Of a stretch of DNA of 5,309 nt, positions 1-5,125 are shown in pieces. The stretch is from Bradyrhizobium sp. Its GTDB lineage: Bacteria; Pseudomonadota; Alphaproteobacteria; Rhizobiales; Xanthobacteraceae. The position numbers and the translations under genes were made by a program. A model generated the notes under the pieces. The model saw nothing but the letters and a program-made list of their open reading frames with translations, ran no database searches and was not told where the DNA came from. The stretch is from NCBI GenBank assembly GCA_028290305.1, contig JAQGKC010000376.1, positions 1 to 5,309 of the forward strand, read 5' to 3'. Each line of letters starts with the position of its first letter. The first letter of the stretch is position 1.

Positions 1-2
1 CC

Positions 3-332
3 AACGCGCCGTTCGCACCCTGGCTGTTTGCGATCGCCCGCAACAAATTGATCGATGCGCTGCGCCGCCGCGGCCGCCGGGTTTTCGTCAATATCGATGA
101 TTTCGCCGAGACCATCCCGAGCGAGCCGGCCGCGGAAACCGCGCCGGCGAACGAGGTCGCGGCCCAGCTGCAGTCGCTGCCGGCGCGTCAGCGCGACGTG
201 CTGCAGTCGATCGCGGTCGAGGCCGCATCGATCAAGGATACCGCGGCGAAATTCTCCATGAGCGAGGGCGCGGTGCGTGTGGCGCTGCATCGCGGGCTTG
301 CCAGCCTCACCGCCAAGCTACGGGAACAATGA
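3..332 (+). CDS. ECF (sigma-70 family) RNA polymerase sigma factor, C-terminal part, 5' end outside window
   Basis: The reading frame is open from base 3 and ends at TGA 330-332, giving 109 visible residues; the start lies upstream of the window. The first residues (PWLFAIARNKLIDALRRR) are the end of sigma region 2, the -10 recognition helix and its basic tail. A variable acidic linker follows, then region 4 from about LPARQRDVL, with the helix-turn-helix SIKDTAAKFSMSEGAVRVAL and a final HRGLASLTAKL that contacts the -35 element. Region 4 of this type (MSEGAVRVALHRGL) is, from memory, typical of ECF factors paired with DUF1109/NrsF anti-sigma proteins, and such a gene follows immediately with a 4-base ATGA overlap. 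A TTG at 48 lies inside region 2 and is not the true start. The role is to direct core RNA polymerase to stress promoters; the regulon cannot be read here. Confidence 0.93.
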   Translation, partial: NAPFAPWLFAIARNKLIDALRRRGRRVFVNIDDFAETIPSEPAAETAPANEVAAQLQSLPARQRDVLQSIAVEAASIKDTAAKFSMSEGAVRVALHRGLASLTAKLREQ

Positions 333-973
333 GAATGGAGACCGATCAGCTGATAAGAACGCTAGCCGCCGATAACGTGCACCGCGCGCGGCCGGTCGGA
401 TTCGTGCTGGCGCTGACGTTGCTTGCCGCGGCGCCGGTTTCGATAGCGATGTTCTTGATGGCATTGGGCGTTCGCCCGGACGTCATGACCGCAATGCATA
501 ATCCGTTCTTCGACCTGAAGTTTGCGGTGACGCTGGCGCTGGCGATCTCGGCGATCGCGGTCGGCCTGCATTTGTCGCGGCCGGAAGCCTCGCTGCATGG
601 CTGGGCGTGGCTGCTGCTGATTCCCGCGGGACTTCTGGTCGCCGGAATCGGAAGCGAGATGATGCTGCCGCAGCGGCTGCCGATGGTGACGCGACTGATC
701 GGCAGCAATTCGCGGGTTTGCATGACGGCCATTCCGCTGATGTCGCTGCCGCTGCTGGCGGCAGCGCTGGTCGGCCTGCGTCACGGAGCGCCGGCACGGC
801 CAGCGGTCGCCGGCGCGATCGCCGGACTTTTGTCGGCGGGTTTGGCGGCGACGCTGTACGCATCGCACTGCACCGACGATTCACCGCTGTTCGTCGCGAC
901 CTGGTACACCATCGCCACCGCGCTGGTCACCGCCATCGGAGCGCTGGCGGGATCGAAGGTACTCAGGTTTTAG
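329..973 (+). CDS. NrsF-like anti-sigma factor, DUF1109 family, integral membrane protein
   Basis: This 214-residue protein has six predicted membrane helices, at about residues 24-46, 63-82, 91-109, 131-151, 158-177 and 187-206, with a short charged cytoplasmic N-terminus. It matches the DUF1109 (NrsF) family in layout and in the signature HCTDDSPLFVATWY near residues 180-193. Two cysteines stand out, Cys131 just before helix 4 and Cys181 in the loop before helix 6. In Caulobacter NrsF two conserved cysteines are needed for response to metal or oxidative stress, and these sit at equivalent places. The family holds its cognate ECF sigma factor at the inner membrane until stress releases it. 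The start ATG overlaps the sigma stop as ATGA, so translation is coupled; a second in-frame ATG six bases on (335) is an alternative. The stop is TAG 971-973. Family assignment is firm; the inducing signal is inferred. Confidence 0.88.
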   Translation: MRMETDQLIRTLAADNVHRARPVGFVLALTLLAAAPVSIAMFLMALGVRPDVMTAMHNPFFDLKFAVTLALAISAIAVGLHLSRPEASLHGWAWLLLIPAGLLVAGIGSEMMLPQRLPMVTRLIGSNSRVCMTAIPLMSLPLLAAALVGLRHGAPARPAVAGAIAGLLSAGLAATLYASHCTDDSPLFVATWYTIATALVTAIGALAGSKVLRF

Positions 974-997
974 CGGCGGTTTGATTTATATCTCGCG

Positions 998-1038
998 TCG
1001 TCCCCGGTGTTCGCCGGGCACTTGGGACGATGCCGGGG
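998..1038. terminator. Overlapping inverted repeats between convergent genes, possible bidirectional terminator
   Basis: Three pairings compete in this short stretch: TCGTCCC (998-1004) with GGGACGA (1024-1030); CCCGG (1003-1007) with CCGGG (1014-1018); and CCCCGG (1002-1007) with CCGGGG (1033-1038). It lies between the stop of the plus-strand nrsF-like gene (973) and the stop of the minus-strand DUF2336 gene (1050), where a shared terminator is expected. There is no clear T-tract on either side, so factor-independent termination is not proven. It may instead be a degenerate intergenic repeat of the GTCGTCCCCG type that I recall in Bradyrhizobium genomes. Confidence 0.35.
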
Positions 1039-1049
1039 TTATTGCCTGC

Positions 1050-2159
1050 TCACGCAGCCGGCGCCGCGGTCTGCTGCATGCGATGGAAGCGCAGCACCTG
1101 TTGTGCAGTTGAGGGCCGCAGCCGTTCGTAGGTGGCCTTGCAAGCCCCGAGATCGGTCGGGTCCATGCCCGAGAGATCATCGCGCATGTTGATGATCGCC
1201 TTGACGGTCGACCACGACATTCCCGAGACCTTTGCCAGGATCATCACGCCCTCGGCGCGGGTTTCCACCATCATGTTTTCTGCGACCGACACCGAAACGT
1301 TGGCGAGCGCCGCGATCGCGGCGTTGGCTTCGTCGAATTTGCCGGCCGCGGCAAACGCTTCCACTTGATGCTCGTCGAGCCTGCCGTCCTCGTAGAGCGA
1401 TTTGACGAGCGCATGCGCGATGACGGTCTCGCGGGTAACGGCCGAAGGGGCCGAGCGCGCCAGCCGCGTCGCTTCCCGCACCGCGGTCGGCACTTCCCCT
1501 GCCTGCTGCGGGTTGGCGGCCTCGAGGCGTGCCCGCACCGTTTCCGACGCCTTCGCGATCAGCTTCAGATAGAGATGCCGCGGGATCGTCGGACGCAGGC
1601 CGACGCAGGTCGCGAGATCGTCATCCCCCTCGGCGCGGCTGACCAGCCGGGTGAAGCCGCGTTCGGAAAATTCCGCGCCGGGATTGTTGACGGTGCTCTG
1701 GATCACCTCGTCGTTGCCGCGCAGCACCAACACGTCGGTTACCGCGCCGCTCAACACCCGTCGCGTCGAAATCGCCATCAAATGCGCCTGGCTCTTGTTG
1801 CGCGCGGTCTCGATCAGCGCGTCATCGTCGAGCCGTTCCGACCGGGACAGCACGGGAGCTGCGACCTCGATGAGATCGTCGAACGCCAGCGCACGAATAG
1901 TAAGCGGCGGCGCGGTGTCGATCGGAGCAAGACGATTGGCGAGCAGCGCCTTGGCGGAGGTTTCGATGTGCTTCATCAGGCATTGGAACACGTCGTCGAA
2001 CAGTCCGATCTGTTCGCTCGAATAATCCACCGCGCCATTGATAAAAAGGTCGGTCACGCGGCGCAGGGTTTCGACCCGGCGTGCAACGGTTCCGTGCGTG
2101 AGCGTGGCCTGCAGCTCGTCGAGCAGGTTTTCGGAAGTGGAAGCGGATTTCGAACTCAT
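1050..2159 (-). CDS. DUF2336 domain-containing protein, function unknown
   Basis: This is a 369-residue soluble protein with no signal peptide or membrane helix. Its middle part (about residues 85-210) matches the DUF2336 family, which is largely restricted to Alphaproteobacteria. Recognisable stretches are the helix after the proline pair at 84-85 (LTIRALAFDDLIEVAAPVLS), ISTRRVLSGAVTDVLVLRGN, and TVNNPGAEFSERGFTRLV, which resemble HEAT-like helical pairs. The C-terminal third (about 240-365) is helical and ends in a short Ala-rich tail. The start ATG (complement of 2157-2159) is supported by AGGA on the minus strand (complement of 2167-2170) with a 7-base spacer. It lies 75 bp downstream of the GGDEF gene on the same strand, so the two may be cotranscribed. 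A role as an adaptor in signalling is only a guess; no biochemical function can be named. Confidence 0.85.
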   Translation of the reverse strand: MSSKSASTSENLLDELQATLTHGTVARRVETLRRVTDLFINGAVDYSSEQIGLFDDVFQCLMKHIETSAKALLANRLAPIDTAPPLTIRALAFDDLIEVAAPVLSRSERLDDDALIETARNKSQAHLMAISTRRVLSGAVTDVLVLRGNDEVIQSTVNNPGAEFSERGFTRLVSRAEGDDDLATCVGLRPTIPRHLYLKLIAKASETVRARLEAANPQQAGEVPTAVREATRLARSAPSAVTRETVIAHALVKSLYEDGRLDEHQVEAFAAAGKFDEANAAIAALANVSVSVAENMMVETRAEGVMILAKVSGMSWSTVKAIINMRDDLSGMDPTDLGACKATYERLRPSTAQQVLRFHRMQQTAAPAA

Positions 2160-2199
2160 GACTCTATCCTGGAGCGTTCGGACATGTAGACCGGCAACG

Positions 2200-2221
2200 G
2201 TTTCTCCGTCCTCCGGGAAAC
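2200..2221 (-). other. Small hairpin between GGDEF and DUF2336 genes
   Basis: GTTTC (2200-2204) pairs with GAAAC (2217-2221), and inside it CCG (2206-2208) pairs with CGG (2214-2216), with one bulged base and a 5-base loop. It sits in the 75-bp gap after the cyclase stop. No run of U follows, so it is at most a weak attenuator or processing site, and a chance origin is possible. Confidence 0.25.
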
Positions 2222-2234
2222 GGCAGTGGTCTGA

Positions 2235-3383
2235 TCAGGCGCTGGCGATGCGGTTGCGTCCTCGTGCCTTGGCTAGGTAAAGCGCGCTATCGGCGCGCGC
2301 GAGAAATGTGTCCGGAGTTTCATCCGGTTTCAATGTCGCGACGCCAGCGGAAATCGTTACCCGCATGCCGGGCGAGAACGCACTCCAGTCGAGATCGGCT
2401 ATGATCTCGCGCAGCCGTTCGAGGATGGGTGTGGCGCCGTCGGTGGCCGTATCGGGAAGCACCAGCAGGAATTCCTCGCCGCCGTAGCGGCCGAACCTGT
2501 CGATGTTGCGGATGTTGGCGAACACGGTGATGGCGAATGCCCTCAGCACTTCGTCGCCGGTGGGATGACCATAGGCGTCGTTGATGCGCTTGAACCAGTC
2601 GAGGTCGATCAGCGCGATCGAGCAGGGCATCTCGATGCGACGAGCGCGAGCAATTTCTTCATCGAGCATCCGCATGATGCAGCGGCGGCTGAACGAACCC
2701 GTGAGTTCGTCGAGTTCGGCGAGCTGTTCGATGCGCGTATAGGCTTCCTTGAGCTTGAGGCTATTCCTGTAGAGCGATTGACGCACCGAACTCGAGAACA
2801 TCCCGATAAACATGCAACGTCCGATGGTCAGGATGAACACCGTCAACGTGGCAAAGCGTTCGAGGTAGGTGCCATGCGGCATCGAGATCGGCTTGTCGGT
2901 CAGCAGAAACAACCCTGCCAGGCTGAACGCCATCGCGGTCCAGACAATCGCCGTCTGTCGCGGCGTCGAACGCAGCGAACTGAAACTGAACACGACGAAC
3001 AGGCTGCAGAGAAACAGCACGCCGGCTTCCGGCGCGATGTAGGTGAAGGCCAGCACGATCGCCATGCAGACGATCGACTGCGGTGCGACCAGATAATGAT
3101 CCTTGAAGCGCTCGTTGAACCCGATTTCCGAAAGCGTGATAGAGCCTGCAACGAGGAGCAGACCGCAGCCGGCATATGCCGGGCCGACCGTCGCCGGTAT
3201 CGTGCCCGCCTGCGCGTAAATCAGCAGGACGAGCGCATCGATGACGTAGCTGACACCGATCATCCCCTGGATTTGACGGCGCTGCTTCGCGCGGCGCGAC
3301 CGCGCCTTCGCCGTGGGCTTGGGACCTACGCCTTCCAGTTCAGCCGCAATTGGATTTAGGAACGCGGACGCAACGGTGCCCAT
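2235..3383 (-). CDS. Membrane-anchored diguanylate cyclase (GGDEF domain)
   Basis: The enzyme makes cyclic-di-GMP from two GTP at the inner membrane. From the ATG at 3383 it has 382 residues. Six hydrophobic helices lie at about 40-58, 65-84, 98-117, 120-137, 145-161 and 178-196, forming an MASE-like sensor I cannot assign to a named type. A helical linker (about 197-224) leads to the GGDEF domain (about 225-380). That domain has DELTG (225-229), the metal/substrate motif DLDWFKRIND (260-269), the active site GGEEF (301-305), and the product-inhibition motif RNID (292-295) exactly five residues before it, as in PleD. It should therefore be active and feedback-inhibited. There is no EAL domain. 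Start choice is uncertain: an upstream in-frame TTG at 3407 adds eight residues, but its AGG touches the start codon. The ATG has GGCGAG three bases upstream, also not ideal. The stop is TGA (complement of 2235-2237). The DUF2336 gene follows on the same strand. Confidence 0.93.
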   Translation of the reverse strand: MGTVASAFLNPIAAELEGVGPKPTAKARSRRAKQRRQIQGMIGVSYVIDALVLLIYAQAGTIPATVGPAYAGCGLLLVAGSITLSEIGFNERFKDHYLVAPQSIVCMAIVLAFTYIAPEAGVLFLCSLFVVFSFSSLRSTPRQTAIVWTAMAFSLAGLFLLTDKPISMPHGTYLERFATLTVFILTIGRCMFIGMFSSSVRQSLYRNSLKLKEAYTRIEQLAELDELTGSFSRRCIMRMLDEEIARARRIEMPCSIALIDLDWFKRINDAYGHPTGDEVLRAFAITVFANIRNIDRFGRYGGEEFLLVLPDTATDGATPILERLREIIADLDWSAFSPGMRVTISAGVATLKPDETPDTFLARADSALYLAKARGRNRIASA

Positions 3384-3405
3384 GGTCTCGCCGTTAATGG
3401 AACTC

Positions 3406-3441
3406 AACCTAAAAAAATCTAAGTGGGAAAGCCTTTAGGTT
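3406..3441. repeat. 8-bp inverted repeat at the 5' end of the cyclase gene
   Basis: AACCTAAA (3406-3413) and TTTAGGTT (3434-3441) are perfect reverse complements separated by 20 bases. The left arm overlaps the alternative TTG start of the cyclase gene; with the ATG start the repeat lies in the leader, 23 or more bases upstream. It could be a protein-binding operator or an mRNA stem near the ribosome entry site. Confidence 0.45.
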
Positions 3442-3462
3442 TGGTATCTTTCGCCGCCGAAT

Positions 3463-3655
3463 CTCGATCGTCGAGGCCGTCATTGCCCTTGTTTTGCAAT
3501 GGAAATTTGCCGGATCAGGGTAGGGTGGTGCCGATGGGGCGAACCCGGCGGGTGCCGGGCGGATCATGCAAATGCTGTGTTACGGACCAAGCCTTGGTAA
3601 GGTTGCCTGCAGATGGTCGAGGCATGAAGAAAGTCTTTCTGCATTATGGTACCAT
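3463..3655. promoter_or_regulatory. Cluster of short dyads in the intergenic region, possible operators
   Basis: Six separate perfect dyads occur in under 200 bp: CTCGA-tcg-TCGAG (3463-3475); CATTGC (3481-3486) with GCAATG (3496-3501); CCCGGC-gggt-GCCGGG (3544-3559); ACCAAG-c-CTTGGT (3586-3598); AGAAAG-t-CTTTCT (3628-3640); and ATGGTACCAT (3646-3655), which is followed by a short T run. The arms differ in sequence, so this is not one repeated operator. The centres of the third, fourth and fifth are about 40.5 and 42 bp apart, close to four helical turns. Some such dyads are expected by chance; no binding protein can be named. Confidence 0.3.
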
Positions 3656-3709
3656 TTTTCCGGCTTCGATCGGCCTTGAACCCTCGACGGCTGCATTTTC
3701 ACCGGTTTC

Positions 3710-3725
3710 TGTGCGCTACATCACA
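3710..3725. promoter_or_regulatory. CRP-family-like binding site, TGTGC-N6-TCACA
   Basis: TGTGC (3710-3714), six bases, then TCACA (3721-3725) matches nine of the ten conserved positions of the TGTGA-N6-TCACA consensus for CRP-type regulators. Its centre is about 100 bp upstream of the sigma gene start, a usual place for an activator site. It is not a FixK/FNR site (TTGAT-N4-ATCAA). Whether this organism has a regulator of that specificity cannot be seen here. Confidence 0.3.
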
Positions 3726-3818
3726 GATGCAGGGCGGCTGTCGTGATAATTTGAAGAATCTTGCCTTTCTCATCGAACCATCCGGCAGCCTAATCCGACC
3801 AACCTTGCGAGACGGCCA

Positions 3819-4388
3819 TTGAGTGCGACACAGGCGGCTTCGGACGACGTCCTGATCGCTCGGATCGCTCAAGGCGACCGGCTCGCCATGCAGGTACTTT
3901 ACGGACGGCACCATGTCAGGGTGTTTCGCTTCGGCTTTCGGCTGGTGCGGGACGAACAGGTTGCGGAAGACCTCATCAGCGAGGTTTTTCTCGATGTGTG
4001 GCGCCAAGCCGGCAAGTTCGAAGGCCGATCCGCCGTTTCCACCTGGCTGCTGGCGATTACGCGGTTCAAGGCCTTGTCGGCCCTGCGCCGCAGAAAAGAC
4101 GTTGAACTGGACGATGAAGCTGCCAATGCGATCGAGGATTCGTCCGACGATCCGGAAGTGGTGGTGCAGAAGAAGGATACCAGTCAAGCGTTGCGCAAGT
4201 GCCTGACCGCACTTTCGCCGGACCATCGGGAAATCGTCGATCTCGTCTACTACCACGAGAAATCCGTGGAAGAGGTGGCTGAAATTGTCGGCATACCCGA
4301 AAACACAGTGAAGACGCGCTTGTTCTATGCGCGCAAAAAACTGGCCGAACTGCTCAAGGCAGCCGGCGTAGAGCGAGGCTGGCCATGA
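3819..4388 (+). CDS. ECF (sigma-70 family) RNA polymerase sigma factor
   Basis: This is a complete 189-residue ECF sigma factor, the usual family length. Region 2 covers about residues 22-92, including the core-binding stretch DEQVAEDLISEVFLDVW (45-61) and the -10 recognition part FEGRSAVSTWLLAITRFKAL ending in a basic RRRK. An acidic linker (about 94-120) is followed by region 4 (about 125-180), with ALSPDHREIVDLVYYHEKSV and the helix-turn-helix EEVAEIVGIPENTVKTRLFYARKKL. The start is TTG at 3819: the first in-frame ATG would begin inside region 2 at residue 24, and there is no ATG or GTG between the upstream in-frame stop at 3744 and 3819. The ribosome site is weak (GCGAGACGG just upstream), which fits low-level synthesis. 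The stop overlaps the anti-sigma start as ATGA, so the two are coupled. Specific ECF group and target promoter are not determined. Confidence 0.93.
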   Translation: MSATQAASDDVLIARIAQGDRLAMQVLYGRHHVRVFRFGFRLVRDEQVAEDLISEVFLDVWRQAGKFEGRSAVSTWLLAITRFKALSALRRRKDVELDDEAANAIEDSSDDPEVVVQKKDTSQALRKCLTALSPDHREIVDLVYYHEKSVEEVAEIVGIPENTVKTRLFYARKKLAELLKAAGVERGWP

Positions 4389-5080
4389 TGGCGATGAAAC
4401 AAATGCTGGAGCAAGAGCCCGGTGAACTGGAAATGCTGCTGCCATGGCATGCGGCCGGCACGCTGAATACCCGTGATGCCAGGCGCGTCGAGGAAGCGCT
4501 CGCCCGCGATCCCGAGCTTGCCAGGCAATACGCCGTGATCCGGGAAGAATACGCCGAGACCATTGATCTCAACGAAAACCTCGGTGCGCCGTCCGCGCGC
4601 GCCATGCAGAAGCTGTTCACGGCAATCGACGCAGAGCCTGCGCGCAAACCGTCGGCGTCGCTCAATATCTCCGCAGGAATCGCCAGGTTTTTCGCAAGGC
4701 TGTCGCCGCGCACGCTGGCCTGGTCGGCGAGCCTGGGCGCTCTGGCGCTGTTGCTGCAGGCCGGTGTGATCGGCGCGGTACTGATGAAGAACCAGCCCGC
4801 CTCGTTCCAGACGGCGTCGCTAAGCACCAACGAGCCCATCACCCGCGCATTGGGGCCGGAAGCGCCGCCGCGCGCGCTGGTGCGGTTCGCGCCGGACGCG
4901 CGCGTCGCCGACATCACGGCACTGCTCGACAACTATCAGGCCTCGATCATCGACGGCGCCAAAGGTGGCCTGTTTCGGCTGCAGTTCGGTGATAGAGCGA
5001 TGAGCAGGAACGAATTTGCCGGCTTGATCCGCAAGCTGCAGAACGAGAAGATGGTCAGTCTCGCGGTGGATGCACAATAG
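4385..5080 (+). CDS. Single-pass membrane anti-sigma factor with zinc-less cytoplasmic domain
   Basis: This 231-residue protein has three parts. The cytoplasmic anti-sigma domain (about residues 14-60, EMLLPWHAAGTLNTRDARRV...) binds and blocks the preceding sigma factor. One membrane helix lies at about 111-134 (LAWSASLGALALLLQAGVIG). A periplasmic tail follows, with a flexible stretch (135-160) and a compact domain at about 163-231 (ALVRFAPDARVADITALL... GLFRLQF... VSLAVDA). The domain has the classical His22 position, but the two cysteines of the zinc motif HxxxCxxC are Thr26 and Thr29, so it belongs to the zinc-independent group. The periplasmic domain has the beta-alpha-beta look of subtilisin-type prodomain/inhibitor modules; this is resemblance by eye only. 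The start ATG 4385 overlaps the sigma stop, with GAGG at 4375-4378 six bases upstream; ATG 4388 is an equally possible start. The signal is probably periplasmic and relayed by proteolysis or domain displacement. Confidence 0.85.
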   Translation: MMAMKQMLEQEPGELEMLLPWHAAGTLNTRDARRVEEALARDPELARQYAVIREEYAETIDLNENLGAPSARAMQKLFTAIDAEPARKPSASLNISAGIARFFARLSPRTLAWSASLGALALLLQAGVIGAVLMKNQPASFQTASLSTNEPITRALGPEAPPRALVRFAPDARVADITALLDNYQASIIDGAKGGLFRLQFGDRAMSRNEFAGLIRKLQNEKMVSLAVDAQ

Positions 5081-5089
5081 ACCGCGCGT

Positions 5090-5099
5090 CGGCGCGCCG
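5090..5099. repeat. 10-bp GC palindrome between anti-sigma and exported-protein genes
   Basis: CGGCGCGCCG is a perfect palindrome in the 45-bp gap after the anti-sigma stop. In GC-rich DNA such a sequence is not rare, and there is no T run, so it is not called a terminator. The gap has no visible promoter, so the next gene is probably in the same transcript. Confidence 0.25.
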
Positions 5100-5117
5100 T
5101 CGACATCGCGTAACCCC

Positions 5118-5121
5118 GAGG
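5118..5121 (+). promoter_or_regulatory. Ribosome binding site of the exported-protein gene
   Basis: GAGG lies four bases before the ATG at 5126. It supports that start, from which an export signal is read directly. Confidence 0.5.
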
Positions 5122-5125
5122 CCTC

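Larger units (their letters stand above)
3384..3818. other. Divergent intergenic region, no convincing gene
   Basis: This stretch of about 435 bp separates the minus-strand cyclase gene from the plus-strand sigma gene and must carry both promoters. It is less GC-rich than the flanking genes. One open frame (GTG at 3423 to 3746, 107 codons) has no recognisable motif, an unconvincing start and abnormal composition, and I do not call it a gene. I see no clear sigma-70 promoter and no good GGAAC-N16/17-CGTT general-stress promoter. The short GGAAC at 3399-3403 lacks a partner -10. Its visible content is a series of dyads, an inverted repeat near the cyclase start and a CRP-like site, listed separately. 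Confidence 0.7.

Noticed and set aside
1365..2189. Plus-strand open frame of 274 codons opposite the DUF2336 gene
   Set aside because: Its protein is Arg/His-rich without motifs, and the opposite strand encodes a recognisable family with a good ribosome site.
2565..3359. Plus-strand open frame of 264 codons opposite the GGDEF gene
   Set aside because: It is an antisense shadow of a cyclase with all key motifs; its product is charged and low-complexity.
3399..3403. GGAAC resembling the -35 of an EcfG general-stress promoter
   Set aside because: No CGTT-like -10 occurs 16-17 bases downstream, and it points away from any gene in range.
3423..3746. Plus-strand open frame of 107 codons with a GTG start in the intergenic region
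   Set aside because: It has no domain or motif, no ribosome site and composition unlike the real genes. It spans the dyads and the CRP-like site, so it is more likely non-coding.
3774..3800. CGAACC ... CCGACC as an autoregulated ECF promoter before the sigma gene
   Set aside because: The -10-like part would lie only about 20 bases before the TTG start and neither half fits a known consensus well.
3699..4445. Long minus-strand open frame opposite the second sigma gene
   Set aside because: It is the antisense shadow of a clear ECF sigma factor; long antisense frames are common in GC-rich genes.
4354..4932. Minus-strand open frame opposite the anti-sigma gene
   Set aside because: It is rich in Ser/Ala/Arg with no motif and overlaps a well-supported gene.
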